Positions 1 through 6,984 of a stretch of 48,270 nt of DNA are shown one piece after another. Position 1 is the stretch's first letter. Each line of letters begins with the position of its first letter. Source of the DNA: Deltaproteobacteria bacterium (GTDB lineage: Bacteria; Desulfobacterota; GWC2-55-46; DRME01). The position numbers and the translations under genes are program-made. The notes below the pieces were generated by a model, which did not search any database, was not told where the DNA came from, and was given only the letters and a program-made list of their open reading frames with translations. Location of the stretch: the NCBI GenBank assembly GCA_011375175.1, contig DRME01000027.1, positions 1 to 48,270 on the forward strand. The letters run 5' to 3'.

Positions 1-60
1 CCCGGGCCGCAAGGGCGTAACAGACCCGTCCGGCGCGGGCCGGGCTCCGGGCCGCCGCCA
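1..60. repeat. GC-type palindromic repeat, cut by window edge
   Basis: The loop motif of the GC-type hairpin family (CCGCAAGGGCGTAAC followed by CCGTCCGGCGCGG) sits between GGGCC arms. The left arm is truncated by the window start. It matches the other GC-type copies at 541, 2302, 25234, 28263, 33025, 33842, 41036, 41204 and 47977. The inner pair GGGCG/CGTCC differs from GGCG/CGCC in other copies but still pairs through a G-T wobble. Confidence 0.6.
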
Positions 61-88
61 CGGACCCGCGACCCTTTGGAAGCTTCCC

Positions 89-430
89 TCAGCGGACTTC
101 GAGCCTGCCCTTGAGCATGTCCATGGGGCAGGCAAAGCCGATCTCGCCGCTTCTTTCCGGCTCGATGAGAAAGGATACGGGCCTGCTGAGGGGCAGTTCG
201 CTGTCGATACCCATCTCCGGTATCTTCACCCTCGTGGCGCAGGTCTTGTCGGTCTTCCTTATGAATACGAGCCTCACCTGCTCCCCCTTGCTGAGAGTGA
301 CCACGGGGGGGTCGAAACCGCCTTCATCGATGGTTATAACCACCTCCCTCGCAGCGGCACACACCGCCGGTGGACTGATCGTCACCAGGGACGGGAGCAG
401 GCACAGGAGAAAAAGGATCGGTCTTTTCAC
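89..430 (-). CDS. secreted cupredoxin-like copper-binding protein
   Basis: A small exported protein of about 113 residues, likely a periplasmic copper carrier or electron carrier. Residues 1-25 form a typical signal peptide (KRP, then a Leu-rich core, ending near VCAAA). The rest is one cupredoxin-like beta domain ending FACPMDMLKG, where Cys and Met are plausible copper ligands, as in the EfeO/plastocyanin-like family. The start is taken as GTG at 430, because an AAGGAGG Shine-Dalgarno lies about 6 nt upstream; the GTG two codons earlier overlaps it. A BlaI/CopY-type operator at 441-456 overlaps the promoter, tying this gene to the repressor encoded at 1673-2092. The exact metal is inferred. 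Confidence 0.8.
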   Translation of the reverse strand: MKRPILFLLCLLPSLVTISPPAVCAAAREVVITIDEGGFDPPVVTLSKGEQVRLVFIRKTDKTCATRVKIPEMGIDSELPLSRPVSFLIEPERSGEIGFACPMDMLKGRLEVR

Positions 431-439
431 GGCCACCTC

Positions 440-467
440 CTTCTACAGTTGTAGAATCAATTGACAA
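440..467 (-). promoter_or_regulatory. promoter of cupredoxin gene with BlaI/CopY-type operator
   Basis: Reading the minus strand, TTGTCA (467-462), 16 nt, then TAGAAG (445-440). A perfect 7-2-7 palindrome, TTCTACAGTTGTAGAA (441-456), covers the spacer and -10. Its core TACA-GT-TGTA is an exact match to the TACANNTGTA box known for CopY/BlaI/MecI repressors. A second, near-identical site lies upstream of the blaI-like gene (2101-2116). Confidence 0.75.
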
Positions 468-540
468 AAAAATTTCAAAAGCTCCGCTTTGCCGAGGCTC
501 CGCCTTGCCGACCGAGAGAGCCCCGACTCGCTTCACCGCG

Positions 541-610
541 GCGGAGGCGGCCTGCCGCGGCGCGCCAGGCGGAGTTGTTACGCCCTTGCGCCCCGGCAGC
601 CCCCCTCCGC
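541..610. repeat. GC-type palindromic repeat
   Basis: Hairpin with arms GCGGAG..CTGCCG and CGGCAG..CTCCGC around the family loop, here in reverse orientation (CGCCAGGCGG ... TTACGCCCTTGCG). It lies in the 230-nt gap between the M56 protease stop and the cupredoxin promoter. The rest of that gap shows no gene. Confidence 0.7.
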
Positions 611-663
611 CATGGAAGCAACAACACCTTGGGGTCGGGCGCCCCCTTCCGGCGGGCTCTCCC

Positions 664-1680
664 TCACCCGCGCCCCATCGACTCCCTTTCCATCAGCTCG
701 CAGGCCCTCCGGCAGTCCTTCATATCGCTGGGACAGACCCGCTCGCCGGAGAGACAGTAGTGGTGGTTGCATTTGTCCATCTCCCCTGTCTCCGCATAGA
801 TGGGGAGCGAGACGGCGAGGACGAGCACGGCCACGGCCGCCGCCGTAAGGGCGGCCGCGCCGGCCGGGACCTTCTCCGCCGCCCGGTTCGGCTCCACAAG
901 CTCCCTGATCCTCTTTTCGACGAGTCCTTCCTTGCCGACGACCGGAACGCCGGCGGGCAGGGGGCGGCGCCTCATCGTAGCTATCTTCACAAGCGCCGTC
1001 GCCAGGTCGAGGGGCCTTCGGGTCACGGCCACGGCCCCTTCGTCGGCGGCCAGCTCCTTCTGTACACGGAACGAATCCACGAGATAGCGGCCGAGCGGCA
1101 GGAAGAAGAACGTATCCCTTATGAAGGAGACGACAAAGAGTCTCAGGGGGTCTCTGTTGACCGCATGGTGTATCTCGTGGAGGATGACCGCCCTCAGCTC
1201 TTCCGGCGTAAGCTCCTCGGCGAGTCCCGTGGAGACGTAGACCCTGGGCCTTGAGAGGCCGAGCGTGAAGGCCGTCTTCAGCACGTCGTCCTCGAAGGGG
1301 ATCACCTCGCACCCGCCCTCTCCCTCCAGCGCCTCGAGCACCGGATGGCCGGGCCGCCGCAGTGGGCGGATCCTTCGCAGAAACCTCCGCGACAGGAGCA
1401 GGGCCCGTCCGGCCCTGAAGCAGGCGACGGCGAGCCCGGCCGTCACCACGCCGAGTCCCACCCACGGCGCGAGGGCCTTGAGCATCGACGGGCTCACCAG
1501 GCACCACGAAAAGACGGTCTTACAGCAAAGGAGCGCCTCCCTGGCCATGACGGCAAGGCCCAGCAGGCCGGCAAGGCCGTAGTGGATGCTCGCGGCGACG
1601 GCGACGAAGAGGCCGAAGGCCATCAGGAGAGCGCCGCCGAAGCTCAAAAGCGTCTTTTTCCAGTAATAACCCTCAGACAT
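664..1680 (-). CDS. BlaR1/MecR1-like M56 family membrane metalloprotease with Cys/His-rich tail
   Basis: A 338-residue integral membrane zinc metalloprotease that in this family senses a signal and triggers removal of the partner BlaI-type repressor. N-terminal membrane segments lie at about 10-40 and 65-90. The M56 catalytic motif is HEIHH (168-172), with a downstream glutamate in QKELAADE. A last membrane segment lies at about 281-297. BlaR1 proteins follow this with a large beta-lactam-binding domain; here only about 40 residues remain, with five Cys and two His (DKCNHHYC...VC...DC...AC). That tail looks like a metal-binding sensor, which is inference. Its ATG overlaps the end of the repressor gene by 8 nt, so translation is coupled. 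Confidence 0.85.
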   Translation of the reverse strand: MSEGYYWKKTLLSFGGALLMAFGLFVAVAASIHYGLAGLLGLAVMAREALLCCKTVFSWCLVSPSMLKALAPWVGLGVVTAGLAVACFRAGRALLLSRRFLRRIRPLRRPGHPVLEALEGEGGCEVIPFEDDVLKTAFTLGLSRPRVYVSTGLAEELTPEELRAVILHEIHHAVNRDPLRLFVVSFIRDTFFFLPLGRYLVDSFRVQKELAADEGAVAVTRRPLDLATALVKIATMRRRPLPAGVPVVGKEGLVEKRIRELVEPNRAAEKVPAGAAALTAAAVAVLVLAVSLPIYAETGEMDKCNHHYCLSGERVCPSDMKDCRRACELMERESMGRG

Positions 1681-2092
1681 CGCGGTCGCGTTCTTTCTTC
1701 TTCTTTCTTATGAGCTCGGCGAGACGCTCCATGCCCTCGGGGTCGGTCTCGGAGAGGGCGTCCAGAAAAGATGCGATAAGAGAGGCGCTCGAGACCTCCA
1801 TGTAGTCCCTGAGCATCCCGGCCGACGCCTTGCGCGTAAACTCCTCTCCCGTCAGGAGCGGCCTGTAGACGAAGGGTCCCCCGGTCCTGACCTTCTCGAC
1901 AAGGCCCTTGTTCGAGAGCCTCTCGATCACCGTAAGCACCGTGGTGAGCGCCGCCTTCCTCGAGGCCTTCACCGCCGTCCAGACCTCCCTGCCCGTGGCC
2001 TCGCCCCTCTCCCACAGGACCTTCATTATCTCGAACTCGAGCTCACCGAGGGGACGCAGTCCCCGGACCTTCCCGTATCCGCTCCTTTTCAT
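1673..2092 (-). CDS. BlaI/MecI/CopY family transcriptional repressor
   Basis: A 139-residue winged-helix repressor. The N-terminal half (LGELEFEIMKVLWERGEATGREVW...) is the BlaI/CopY DNA-binding domain; the C-terminal helices dimerise and end in a Lys/Arg-rich tail. The family blocks transcription until cleaved or released after activation of the M56 protease encoded just downstream. The start at 2092 (MKRSGYGK) is chosen because the promoter -10 ends only 7 nt upstream; a start 12 codons earlier would lie inside the promoter. There is no Shine-Dalgarno, so the mRNA is probably leaderless. The operator in its own promoter implies autoregulation. Confidence 0.85.
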   Translation of the reverse strand: MKRSGYGKVRGLRPLGELEFEIMKVLWERGEATGREVWTAVKASRKAALTTVLTVIERLSNKGLVEKVRTGGPFVYRPLLTGEEFTRKASAGMLRDYMEVSSASLIASFLDALSETDPEGMERLAELIRKKKKERDRDV

Positions 2093-2099
2093 GTCATGT

Positions 2100-2128
2100 A
2101 TTCTACAAGAGTAGAAGCGGCGTGTCAA
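2100..2128 (-). promoter_or_regulatory. promoter of blaI-like operon with overlapping operator
   Basis: On the minus strand TTGACA (2128-2123), 17 nt, TAGAAT (2105-2100), then 7 nt to the ATG at 2092. The palindrome TTCTACAAGAGTAGAA (2101-2116) overlaps the spacer and -10. It differs from the cupredoxin operator only around the centre. The hexamers are close to sigma-70 consensus, so the promoter is predicted to be strong when the repressor is off. Confidence 0.75.
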
Positions 2129-2165
2129 GAGTGCGCTTCGGAAGGAAGAGATCGGCCCGCCAACC

Positions 2166-2193
2166 TTGACTCGCGGCGCTCATGGGTTATAGT
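2166..2193 (+). promoter_or_regulatory. candidate promoter of the cas operon
   Basis: TTGACT (2166-2171), 16 nt, TATAGT (2188-2193). It is the only good sigma-70-like pair upstream of cas6. A transcript from here would carry the whole palindromic element 2209-2490 as a roughly 320-nt leader before the cas6 ATG at 2519. Confidence 0.55.
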
Positions 2194-2208
2194 CGTATAT
2201 GACGTCTG

Positions 2209-2490
2209 AGGAAGCTCCGATTGATTGCTCTGGGAGAAACTCTCTGTAGAAGGGCCACAGGCCCGCGTTTCCCCCCTGCCCCATCTGTTATTCGGGTCTT
2301 CGGCTGTACCGGGGGTTCGGCCCGCGCCAGGCGGGGTTTTTTACGCCTTTGCGGCCCGAACCCCCGGCACAGCCCCCCAGAGGCAGCCGGCGCGGGGCGT
2401 TAAAAGTCTTTGGAGGGAGTCCGGGGGAAACGCGGGCCTGTGCCCCTTCTACAGAAAGTTTCCCCCAGGATAATTAATCAGAGTTTCCTT
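2209..2490. mobile_element. MITE-like palindromic element R1 (GC core)
   Basis: A 282-bp non-coding element with terminal inverted repeats: left AGGAAGCTCCGATTGATTG, right ending AATTAATCAGAGTTTCCT. Inside are an outer hairpin pair (GGGAGAAACTCTCTGTAGAAGG and GGGGGAAACGCGGGCC ... AGTTTCCCCC) and a GC-type core hairpin at 2302-2374 (GGCTGTACCGGGGGTTCGG and its complement around the family loop). It fills the space between the putative cas promoter and cas6. No ORF of its own is supported. Confidence 0.75.
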
Positions 2491-2518
2491 TATAACCACA
2501 GCCTTCCGAGACGCCGCC

Positions 2519-3514
2519 ATGGAGAATACCGCCTTCCCGGAGAGCTTGAAGAAGTTTTCTTTCGTACACTACAGGGTGACCCTCGTCCCCGAGGACGTCA
2601 TAGTCATGCCGGCCCGCAACAAGGGGAACGTCCTGAGGGGGGCCTTCGGCTCGTCGCTCCGAAGGCTCGTCTGCTCGTTCGACGACGACAGGTCCTGCGA
2701 GGCCTGTCCGTTGATCGAGCGGTGCGCCTACCCCGGCGTCTTCAGCCCCGTAGGGCTCATCGGGGCCAAGCGCACGCTGAACGCCCCGCGGGGGTACGTG
2801 CTCAAGCCTCCCCTCTCGACGGCCACCGAGTACACCGCCGCCTCGCCGCTGGTCTTCGACATGTTGCTCGTCGGAGACCGAAGGGAGTACCTGCCCCATG
2901 TCTTGGTCTCGCTGCGCGCCCTCGCCGCCACGGGGATAGGCGTAAACAGAGGGAGGTTCAGGCTCGGAGACGTGGTCTCGCTCCGGGGAGACGCGGTCGA
3001 GACGGTCTACGACGCCTCGAGGGGGACCGTCGTGGGCGTCGGGCACCCTACGTCGGCGGCGGACCTCATGGAGGGGCTCGACCGGCCGGGCAAGGAGCGG
3101 GTCACCCTCGTCTTCCTCACGCCGACGAGGCTCAAGTACAACCCCACGGGCGAGCGGGGGCGGAGCGCTATAGTGAGGAAGCCCGAGTTCCACCATGTGA
3201 TACGGAGGCTCAGGGACAGGGTGAGCGCGCTCTCCAGGGCCTACTGCGCAGGGCCGCTCGATATGGACTTCAGGGGCCTGGCCGAGCGGGCGACGGGGGT
3301 GAGGACCGTGGGCTCCGAGCTCCGGTGGGTCGAGACCGCTCGCAGGAGCAGGACCCAGCGTACAAGGCACGACCAGAGCGGTTTCGTCGGGAGCGTCACC
3401 TTCGAGGGCGGACTCGACGAGTTCCTCCCCTTCCTCCTGCTCGGCGAGCGTCTTCACGTGGGCGAGGACGCCACCTTCGGCAACGGCTGGTACAGGGTGG
3501 AGGGCCTCGCGTAG
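2519..3514 (+). CDS. cas6: CRISPR pre-crRNA endoribonuclease Cas6
   Basis: A 331-residue RAMP protein that cuts the repeat RNA to release crRNAs with an 8-nt 5' handle. An N-terminal Cys cluster (C52, C60, C63, C69) probably binds zinc, as in a subset of Cas6 proteins. The C-terminus has the glycine-rich RAMP loop (GERLHVGEDATFGNGWYR). It opens the cas cluster, 28 nt after repeat element R1. The repeat stem TTCCCT/AGGGAA in the array followed by ACTGAAAC is the predicted substrate. The family is clear; the catalytic residues are not certain from sequence alone. Confidence 0.88.
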   Translation: MENTAFPESLKKFSFVHYRVTLVPEDVIVMPARNKGNVLRGAFGSSLRRLVCSFDDDRSCEACPLIERCAYPGVFSPVGLIGAKRTLNAPRGYVLKPPLSTATEYTAASPLVFDMLLVGDRREYLPHVLVSLRALAATGIGVNRGRFRLGDVVSLRGDAVETVYDASRGTVVGVGHPTSAADLMEGLDRPGKERVTLVFLTPTRLKYNPTGERGRSAIVRKPEFHHVIRRLRDRVSALSRAYCAGPLDMDFRGLAERATGVRTVGSELRWVETARRSRTQRTRHDQSGFVGSVTFEGGLDEFLPFLLLGERLHVGEDATFGNGWYRVEGLA

Positions 3515-3540
3515 CCGCGGACGGGGGACGGGCCGCTCGC

Positions 3541-3569
3541 TTGACGATACGTCAGGGGTGAAGTATCAT
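3541..3569 (+). promoter_or_regulatory. candidate promoter and dyad upstream of cas8
   Basis: TTGACG (3541-3546), exactly 17 nt, TATCAT (3564-3569), 28 nt before the cas8 start. The -35 overlaps a perfect 5-3-5 dyad, TGACG-ATA-CGTCA (3542-3554), a possible operator. It would allow the Cascade/cas3 genes to be expressed separately from cas6. Confidence 0.5.
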
Positions 3570-3596
3570 CATGCAGGAAGGGGGTGAGAAAGAACC

Positions 3597-5057
3597 GTGA
3601 AACACCCACAAAGAGCCGGGCTGAGATGGACGTTCCATCCCCTGGTGGACATGGGGGTGGCCGCCCTGACGGCCTTTGCCGAGCGCTCTTCTCCGGAAGA
3701 GACGACCATCGAAGACCTGGAAAGGTTCGCCGGGTACGCCGAAGATGCGTATCTCTCTCCGGCGCTCAGCGGTTATCTGTCCGTACTCTTCACCAAGAAT
3801 TTTTATCCTATAAATCCAAGCCTGAAGAGTCAGCCGGAGAAGGTCAGGAAGTGCCTGGGGGACCTGTTGATGAGTTTCCGCTTAAAGCCCGACCCAGGCC
3901 TTCCTCCATGTACATACTGCGGCCGTCCCTCGGTGAAGATACCCCTGCCGAAGATTACGGTCGCCTTCAGGGACCTTGTCCCCATGCTTACGGGGCGGGA
4001 TGTGGTAAACTTCTTCCCCGGCGGAAGGGCGGGGCTGCCTCTCTGCGGTCTTTGCATACTGGCCGTCCAGGCCGTCGTCGTCGGAGCCCCCTTGATCAGC
4101 GGCAAGGCCCTCGTGATAAGCTCCGAGGACCCGGCGCTGACGCTCGCCCTCGTAAAGAAGTGGCTGCCGGAGACGAGGCAAAGGGTTCATCTTTCCTTGC
4201 TCGCCAACGATACGCCGCCCAAGCTCGGCAGGCCGAAGACCAGGTTGGTTGAGGCCCTCGTATCGCTGCAGACCGGCCACATCAGGGAGAAGGAGCTTGG
4301 GCTGGTGGCGTATCACCTATCCAACAGCGGACAGGGGCCGAGCGTGGATATCCATGAACTCCCATCGAGCGTGGTGAAGTTCGTAATGGCCGCGAAGGCG
4401 GCGAGGTACCGCCAGGCCTGGAACGATATCGTCCGTCGCGCCTGGGAGGTCCCAAGGACGACGGGAAAGGCGGCCGGGGAGGACGGCGGCCTGGCGCGGC
4501 GCAACTATCTCTATGAAGACCTCTTTGAGCTTCCGGAGCAGGCCGCCGCCTTCGTAAGGACTTATCTTCTCCAGCGGCCGCCCGATAAGGCCCGGCGTAA
4601 CGACCCGAGGGCGTCGTATGGGGGATGGCGCGACGCGAGATACGTAAAGTGGGACCTGACCGGCTTGTTCTTGAAGGAGGTGGTGGGGATGGATAAAGAC
4701 CGTTTAGAGGCGATAAAGAGACTCGGCGACAGAATCGCGGAAGAGATAATATCCACCAATGATAAAGGGCTGTGGCGAGACGTCTATTATAACTGCTGGA
4801 AACCCGACAAGATGAGGGCTACCCTCATCAAACACAGCAGTAAATGTATCAAGGCAGGGAAGGAGCCACTCGTCAGGCTCGAGCCCTACCTGGAGATATT
4901 CGAGGAGGGGGAGGAGGTGGTGAGGGCGGACTGGAGGTTCGCCTGGGACCTCGTACTGATCCGTGTCATAGAGCGCCTCTACGATGGAAGATGGTTCGAC
5001 GGGAACGAGGAGGCGCTCGAACCCCCGGAAGATATTTCACCGGCAGAGGAGGCATGA
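3597..5057 (+). CDS. cas8b1: type I-B Cascade large subunit Cas8b1 (Cst1-like)
   Basis: A 486-residue large subunit of the type I-B interference complex, expected to recognise the PAM and position target DNA. Two CXXC pairs, CTYC (105-108) and CGLC (150-153), define the Cst1 family and probably bind zinc. The GTG start is preceded by a purine-rich AAGGGGGTGAG. The last 122 codons can be translated separately from the internal start at 4689. It is followed by cas7 and cas5 of matching subtype, which supports the I-B (Tneap) assignment. The primary sequence is divergent, as usual for Cas8. Confidence 0.82.
   Translation: MKHPQRAGLRWTFHPLVDMGVAALTAFAERSSPEETTIEDLERFAGYAEDAYLSPALSGYLSVLFTKNFYPINPSLKSQPEKVRKCLGDLLMSFRLKPDPGLPPCTYCGRPSVKIPLPKITVAFRDLVPMLTGRDVVNFFPGGRAGLPLCGLCILAVQAVVVGAPLISGKALVISSEDPALTLALVKKWLPETRQRVHLSLLANDTPPKLGRPKTRLVEALVSLQTGHIREKELGLVAYHLSNSGQGPSVDIHELPSSVVKFVMAAKAARYRQAWNDIVRRAWEVPRTTGKAAGEDGGLARRNYLYEDLFELPEQAAAFVRTYLLQRPPDKARRNDPRASYGGWRDARYVKWDLTGLFLKEVVGMDKDRLEAIKRLGDRIAEEIISTNDKGLWRDVYYNCWKPDKMRATLIKHSSKCIKAGKEPLVRLEPYLEIFEEGEEVVRADWRFAWDLVLIRVIERLYDGRWFDGNEEALEPPEDISPAEEA
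4674..4691 (+). promoter_or_regulatory. internal ribosome binding site and start codon in cas8b1
   Basis: A full AAGGAGG Shine-Dalgarno (4674-4680) sits 8 nt before an in-frame ATG (4689-4691) inside cas8b1. The Shine-Dalgarno is stronger than that of cas8b1 itself. Confidence 0.65.
4689..5057 (+). CDS. cas11b: predicted Cas11b small subunit, internal translation product of cas8b1
   Basis: In type I-B, I-C and I-D systems the Cascade small subunit is known to be made from an internal start in the 3' part of the large-subunit gene. Here ATG 4689 (codon 365 of cas8b1) has its own optimal Shine-Dalgarno and gives a 122-residue product (MDKDRLEAIKRLGDRI...). It is rich in predicted helix and basic residues, of the length expected for Cas11. 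No separate small-subunit gene exists in the locus. Existence as an independent protein is inferred. Confidence 0.6.
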   Translation: MDKDRLEAIKRLGDRIAEEIISTNDKGLWRDVYYNCWKPDKMRATLIKHSSKCIKAGKEPLVRLEPYLEIFEEGEEVVRADWRFAWDLVLIRVIERLYDGRWFDGNEEALEPPEDISPAEEA

Positions 5058-5130
5058 GATGTTTTGCAACGGTGTCCCGGCCGTGGTCTCTTGGGTCGGC
5101 ACTACATCGTAACAGAGAAGGAGGGATGAG

Positions 5131-6198
5131 ATGGCTTTCGTGACGGCTTTGCTCTTGCTTGATTGTCCGGCGTCGGCCCTGAACATGTCGAACGAGCCCC
5201 CGCAGGAGGCGGGGAGGGGCGAGATGGCCACCTCCGTAAAGTTCATCAAGACAAAGGAGGGACGCTATCCCTACGTCTCTGCGCAGAGCTTCCGTTACTG
5301 GCTGAGGACTACGCTCGAAGAAACCCCCTCGGTGGAATGGAGGCGCGCCCCCATATTCCGCGAGTCGAAGGTGGCGTACACGGACGCTAATCCCATCGCA
5401 TACTGGGACGACGACCTCTTCGGATATATGCGGGCCCCGTCCAAGAAAAAAGAGGCGGTGGAGAAGCGCAAGAAAGACAAGACCAGGGATAACGAAACTC
5501 CGACGGCCACCGAGATCACACGTATATCGCCGTTCAAGGCAAGCACCTTCGTCGCCGTCTCTCCGGTGTCGATAGCCTACGACTTCGGGACGATGAGCCG
5601 CCACGAGGGTGACCCCGTGCCTCATGGGCATCAATTCTACAGGACGGCGCTGAAGGGTCTTGTCTCTCTCGACCTCGGAGCGGCCGGCACCTTCAGTTAC
5701 AAGGACAGGACGGGCTTCCGCAACCTGGACGACAACCGCAAGGAAGAGGCCAGGGAAAAGGGCCTCGAGGAGATGGCGGAGGAAAAATGCTTCAGGCTTC
5801 CCCTGGCGGAGCGCAGGAAGAGGGTCTCTTCGCTGCTCAACGGCCTGGGGATACTCTGCGGAGGCGCCAACCAGACGCTTCATTATACGGACGTCACCCC
5901 GAAGGTATTTGTCGGGATGGTGACGAGGGGGGGCAACAACCCCCTTCAGTACGTCATAAACGGCGGCCGCGACGGCCTTCCCTGCGTACACGAAGAGGCG
6001 CTGAAAGAGATGGCCGACGTATGGAAAGACCATATACTCTCGAAGCTGTACGTGGGATGGGTCCGTGGCTTCCACGACCATGAACGCGAGAAGCTGTCGA
6101 AGACGCTCGAAGCGACGGGGATAGAGACGGTGACGGGACATCCCCTTCCCGTACTCGCCCGCCTCGCAGATGATATCCGGGACGAATGGTTCGCCTGA
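5131..6198 (+). CDS. cas7: type I-B Cascade backbone protein Cas7 (Cst2/DevR family)
   Basis: A 355-residue RAMP-fold subunit that polymerises along the crRNA spacer. Family features include the N-terminal LLLLDCPASALNMSN, the block RYPYVSAQSFRYWLRTTL at about residues 45-62, a basic disordered insertion (SKKKEAVEKRKKDK) that may be the thumb, and a glycine-rich region LLNGLGILCGGANQTLHYTD. It starts 73 nt after cas8b1 with a good GGAGG site. Its position between cas8b1 and cas5 is standard for I-B. Confidence 0.9.
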   Translation: MAFVTALLLLDCPASALNMSNEPPQEAGRGEMATSVKFIKTKEGRYPYVSAQSFRYWLRTTLEETPSVEWRRAPIFRESKVAYTDANPIAYWDDDLFGYMRAPSKKKEAVEKRKKDKTRDNETPTATEITRISPFKASTFVAVSPVSIAYDFGTMSRHEGDPVPHGHQFYRTALKGLVSLDLGAAGTFSYKDRTGFRNLDDNRKEEAREKGLEEMAEEKCFRLPLAERRKRVSSLLNGLGILCGGANQTLHYTDVTPKVFVGMVTRGGNNPLQYVINGGRDGLPCVHEEALKEMADVWKDHILSKLYVGWVRGFHDHEREKLSKTLEATGIETVTGHPLPVLARLADDIRDEWFA

Positions 6199-6207
6199 GG
6201 TGGTGTG

Positions 6208-6984
6208 ATGAAAGTCCTGAAGGTGGAGCTTGAAGGGCTGACGGCCTCTTTCAGGTATCCCCACTTCCTCGTGGGCAGGCAGCCCACCTACATCATGCCG
6301 CCGCCGGCCACGATCTACGGCCACATATGCAGCGCCTGTGGAGAATTCGTCGATCCCGGCCTCATCCGCTTCGGCTACTGTTTCCGCTTCGAAGGAAAGG
6401 GGGACGACTTCGAGCATATATATCAGGCAAAAGTGGCTGGAAGGTATGACAAGAAGTTGGGGTGCGTTAAAAATATCGAGGCGGAATTGGTTCCCGTCCT
6501 GCGTGAGCTGCTCCTCTTCCCGAGGATGACCCTGTACATCGACGCGCCTGCAATAATCGATATGCTGTCGGAGTCCTTCCGGCGCCCCCGCTACGCCGTC
6601 GTCCTGGGACGCTCTCAGGACCTCGCCGCATACAGGACGGCCGATGTCATCGAGTTGCGGGAGGATGAAAGCGGATATTTCGAGGACACCCTCCTGCCGT
6701 GGTCCTACCGGACACATACCGCGCTGGGGACGGCGGTCCTGATGCCCAGGTTCATCAACCCCGAGGACAGGAGGGAGGTCTCCTGGGAGAGATACATAAC
6801 ACTCAGGCACAGGGTCTTCTACGGGGCCGCGGACGAGGGAGAGGGGGCGAATCACATGATCAGGTACGAAGGAGACGGCCCGCTCTGGGTCGACCCGGAG
6901 ACGCCCTCGGTGAAAGATATGCGCCGTGCGATAGCGTGGCATACCTTCGTCGACAGGGACCATGGCGCGGAAGGTGTTGAATAG
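6208..6984 (+). CDS. cas5: type I-B Cascade subunit Cas5 (Cas5t)
   Basis: A 258-residue RAMP protein that caps the 5' handle of the crRNA. The N-terminus KVLKVELEGLTASFRYPHFLVGRQPTY followed by MPPPATIYGHICSACGE is the Cas5 signature. ATG 6208 is preferred to the adjacent GTG 6205 because GAGGTG lies about 6 nt upstream. It follows the cas7 stop by 9 nt, and its 3' end overlaps cas3 by 23 nt, so the three are translated as one unit. Confidence 0.9.
   Translation: MKVLKVELEGLTASFRYPHFLVGRQPTYIMPPPATIYGHICSACGEFVDPGLIRFGYCFRFEGKGDDFEHIYQAKVAGRYDKKLGCVKNIEAELVPVLRELLLFPRMTLYIDAPAIIDMLSESFRRPRYAVVLGRSQDLAAYRTADVIELREDESGYFEDTLLPWSYRTHTALGTAVLMPRFINPEDRREVSWERYITLRHRVFYGAADEGEGANHMIRYEGDGPLWVDPETPSVKDMRRAIAWHTFVDRDHGAEGVE

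Noticed and set aside
5058-5130. Separate small gene between cas8b1 and cas7 as Cas11
   Set aside because: The 73-nt gap is too short; the internal start in cas8b1 explains the small subunit better.
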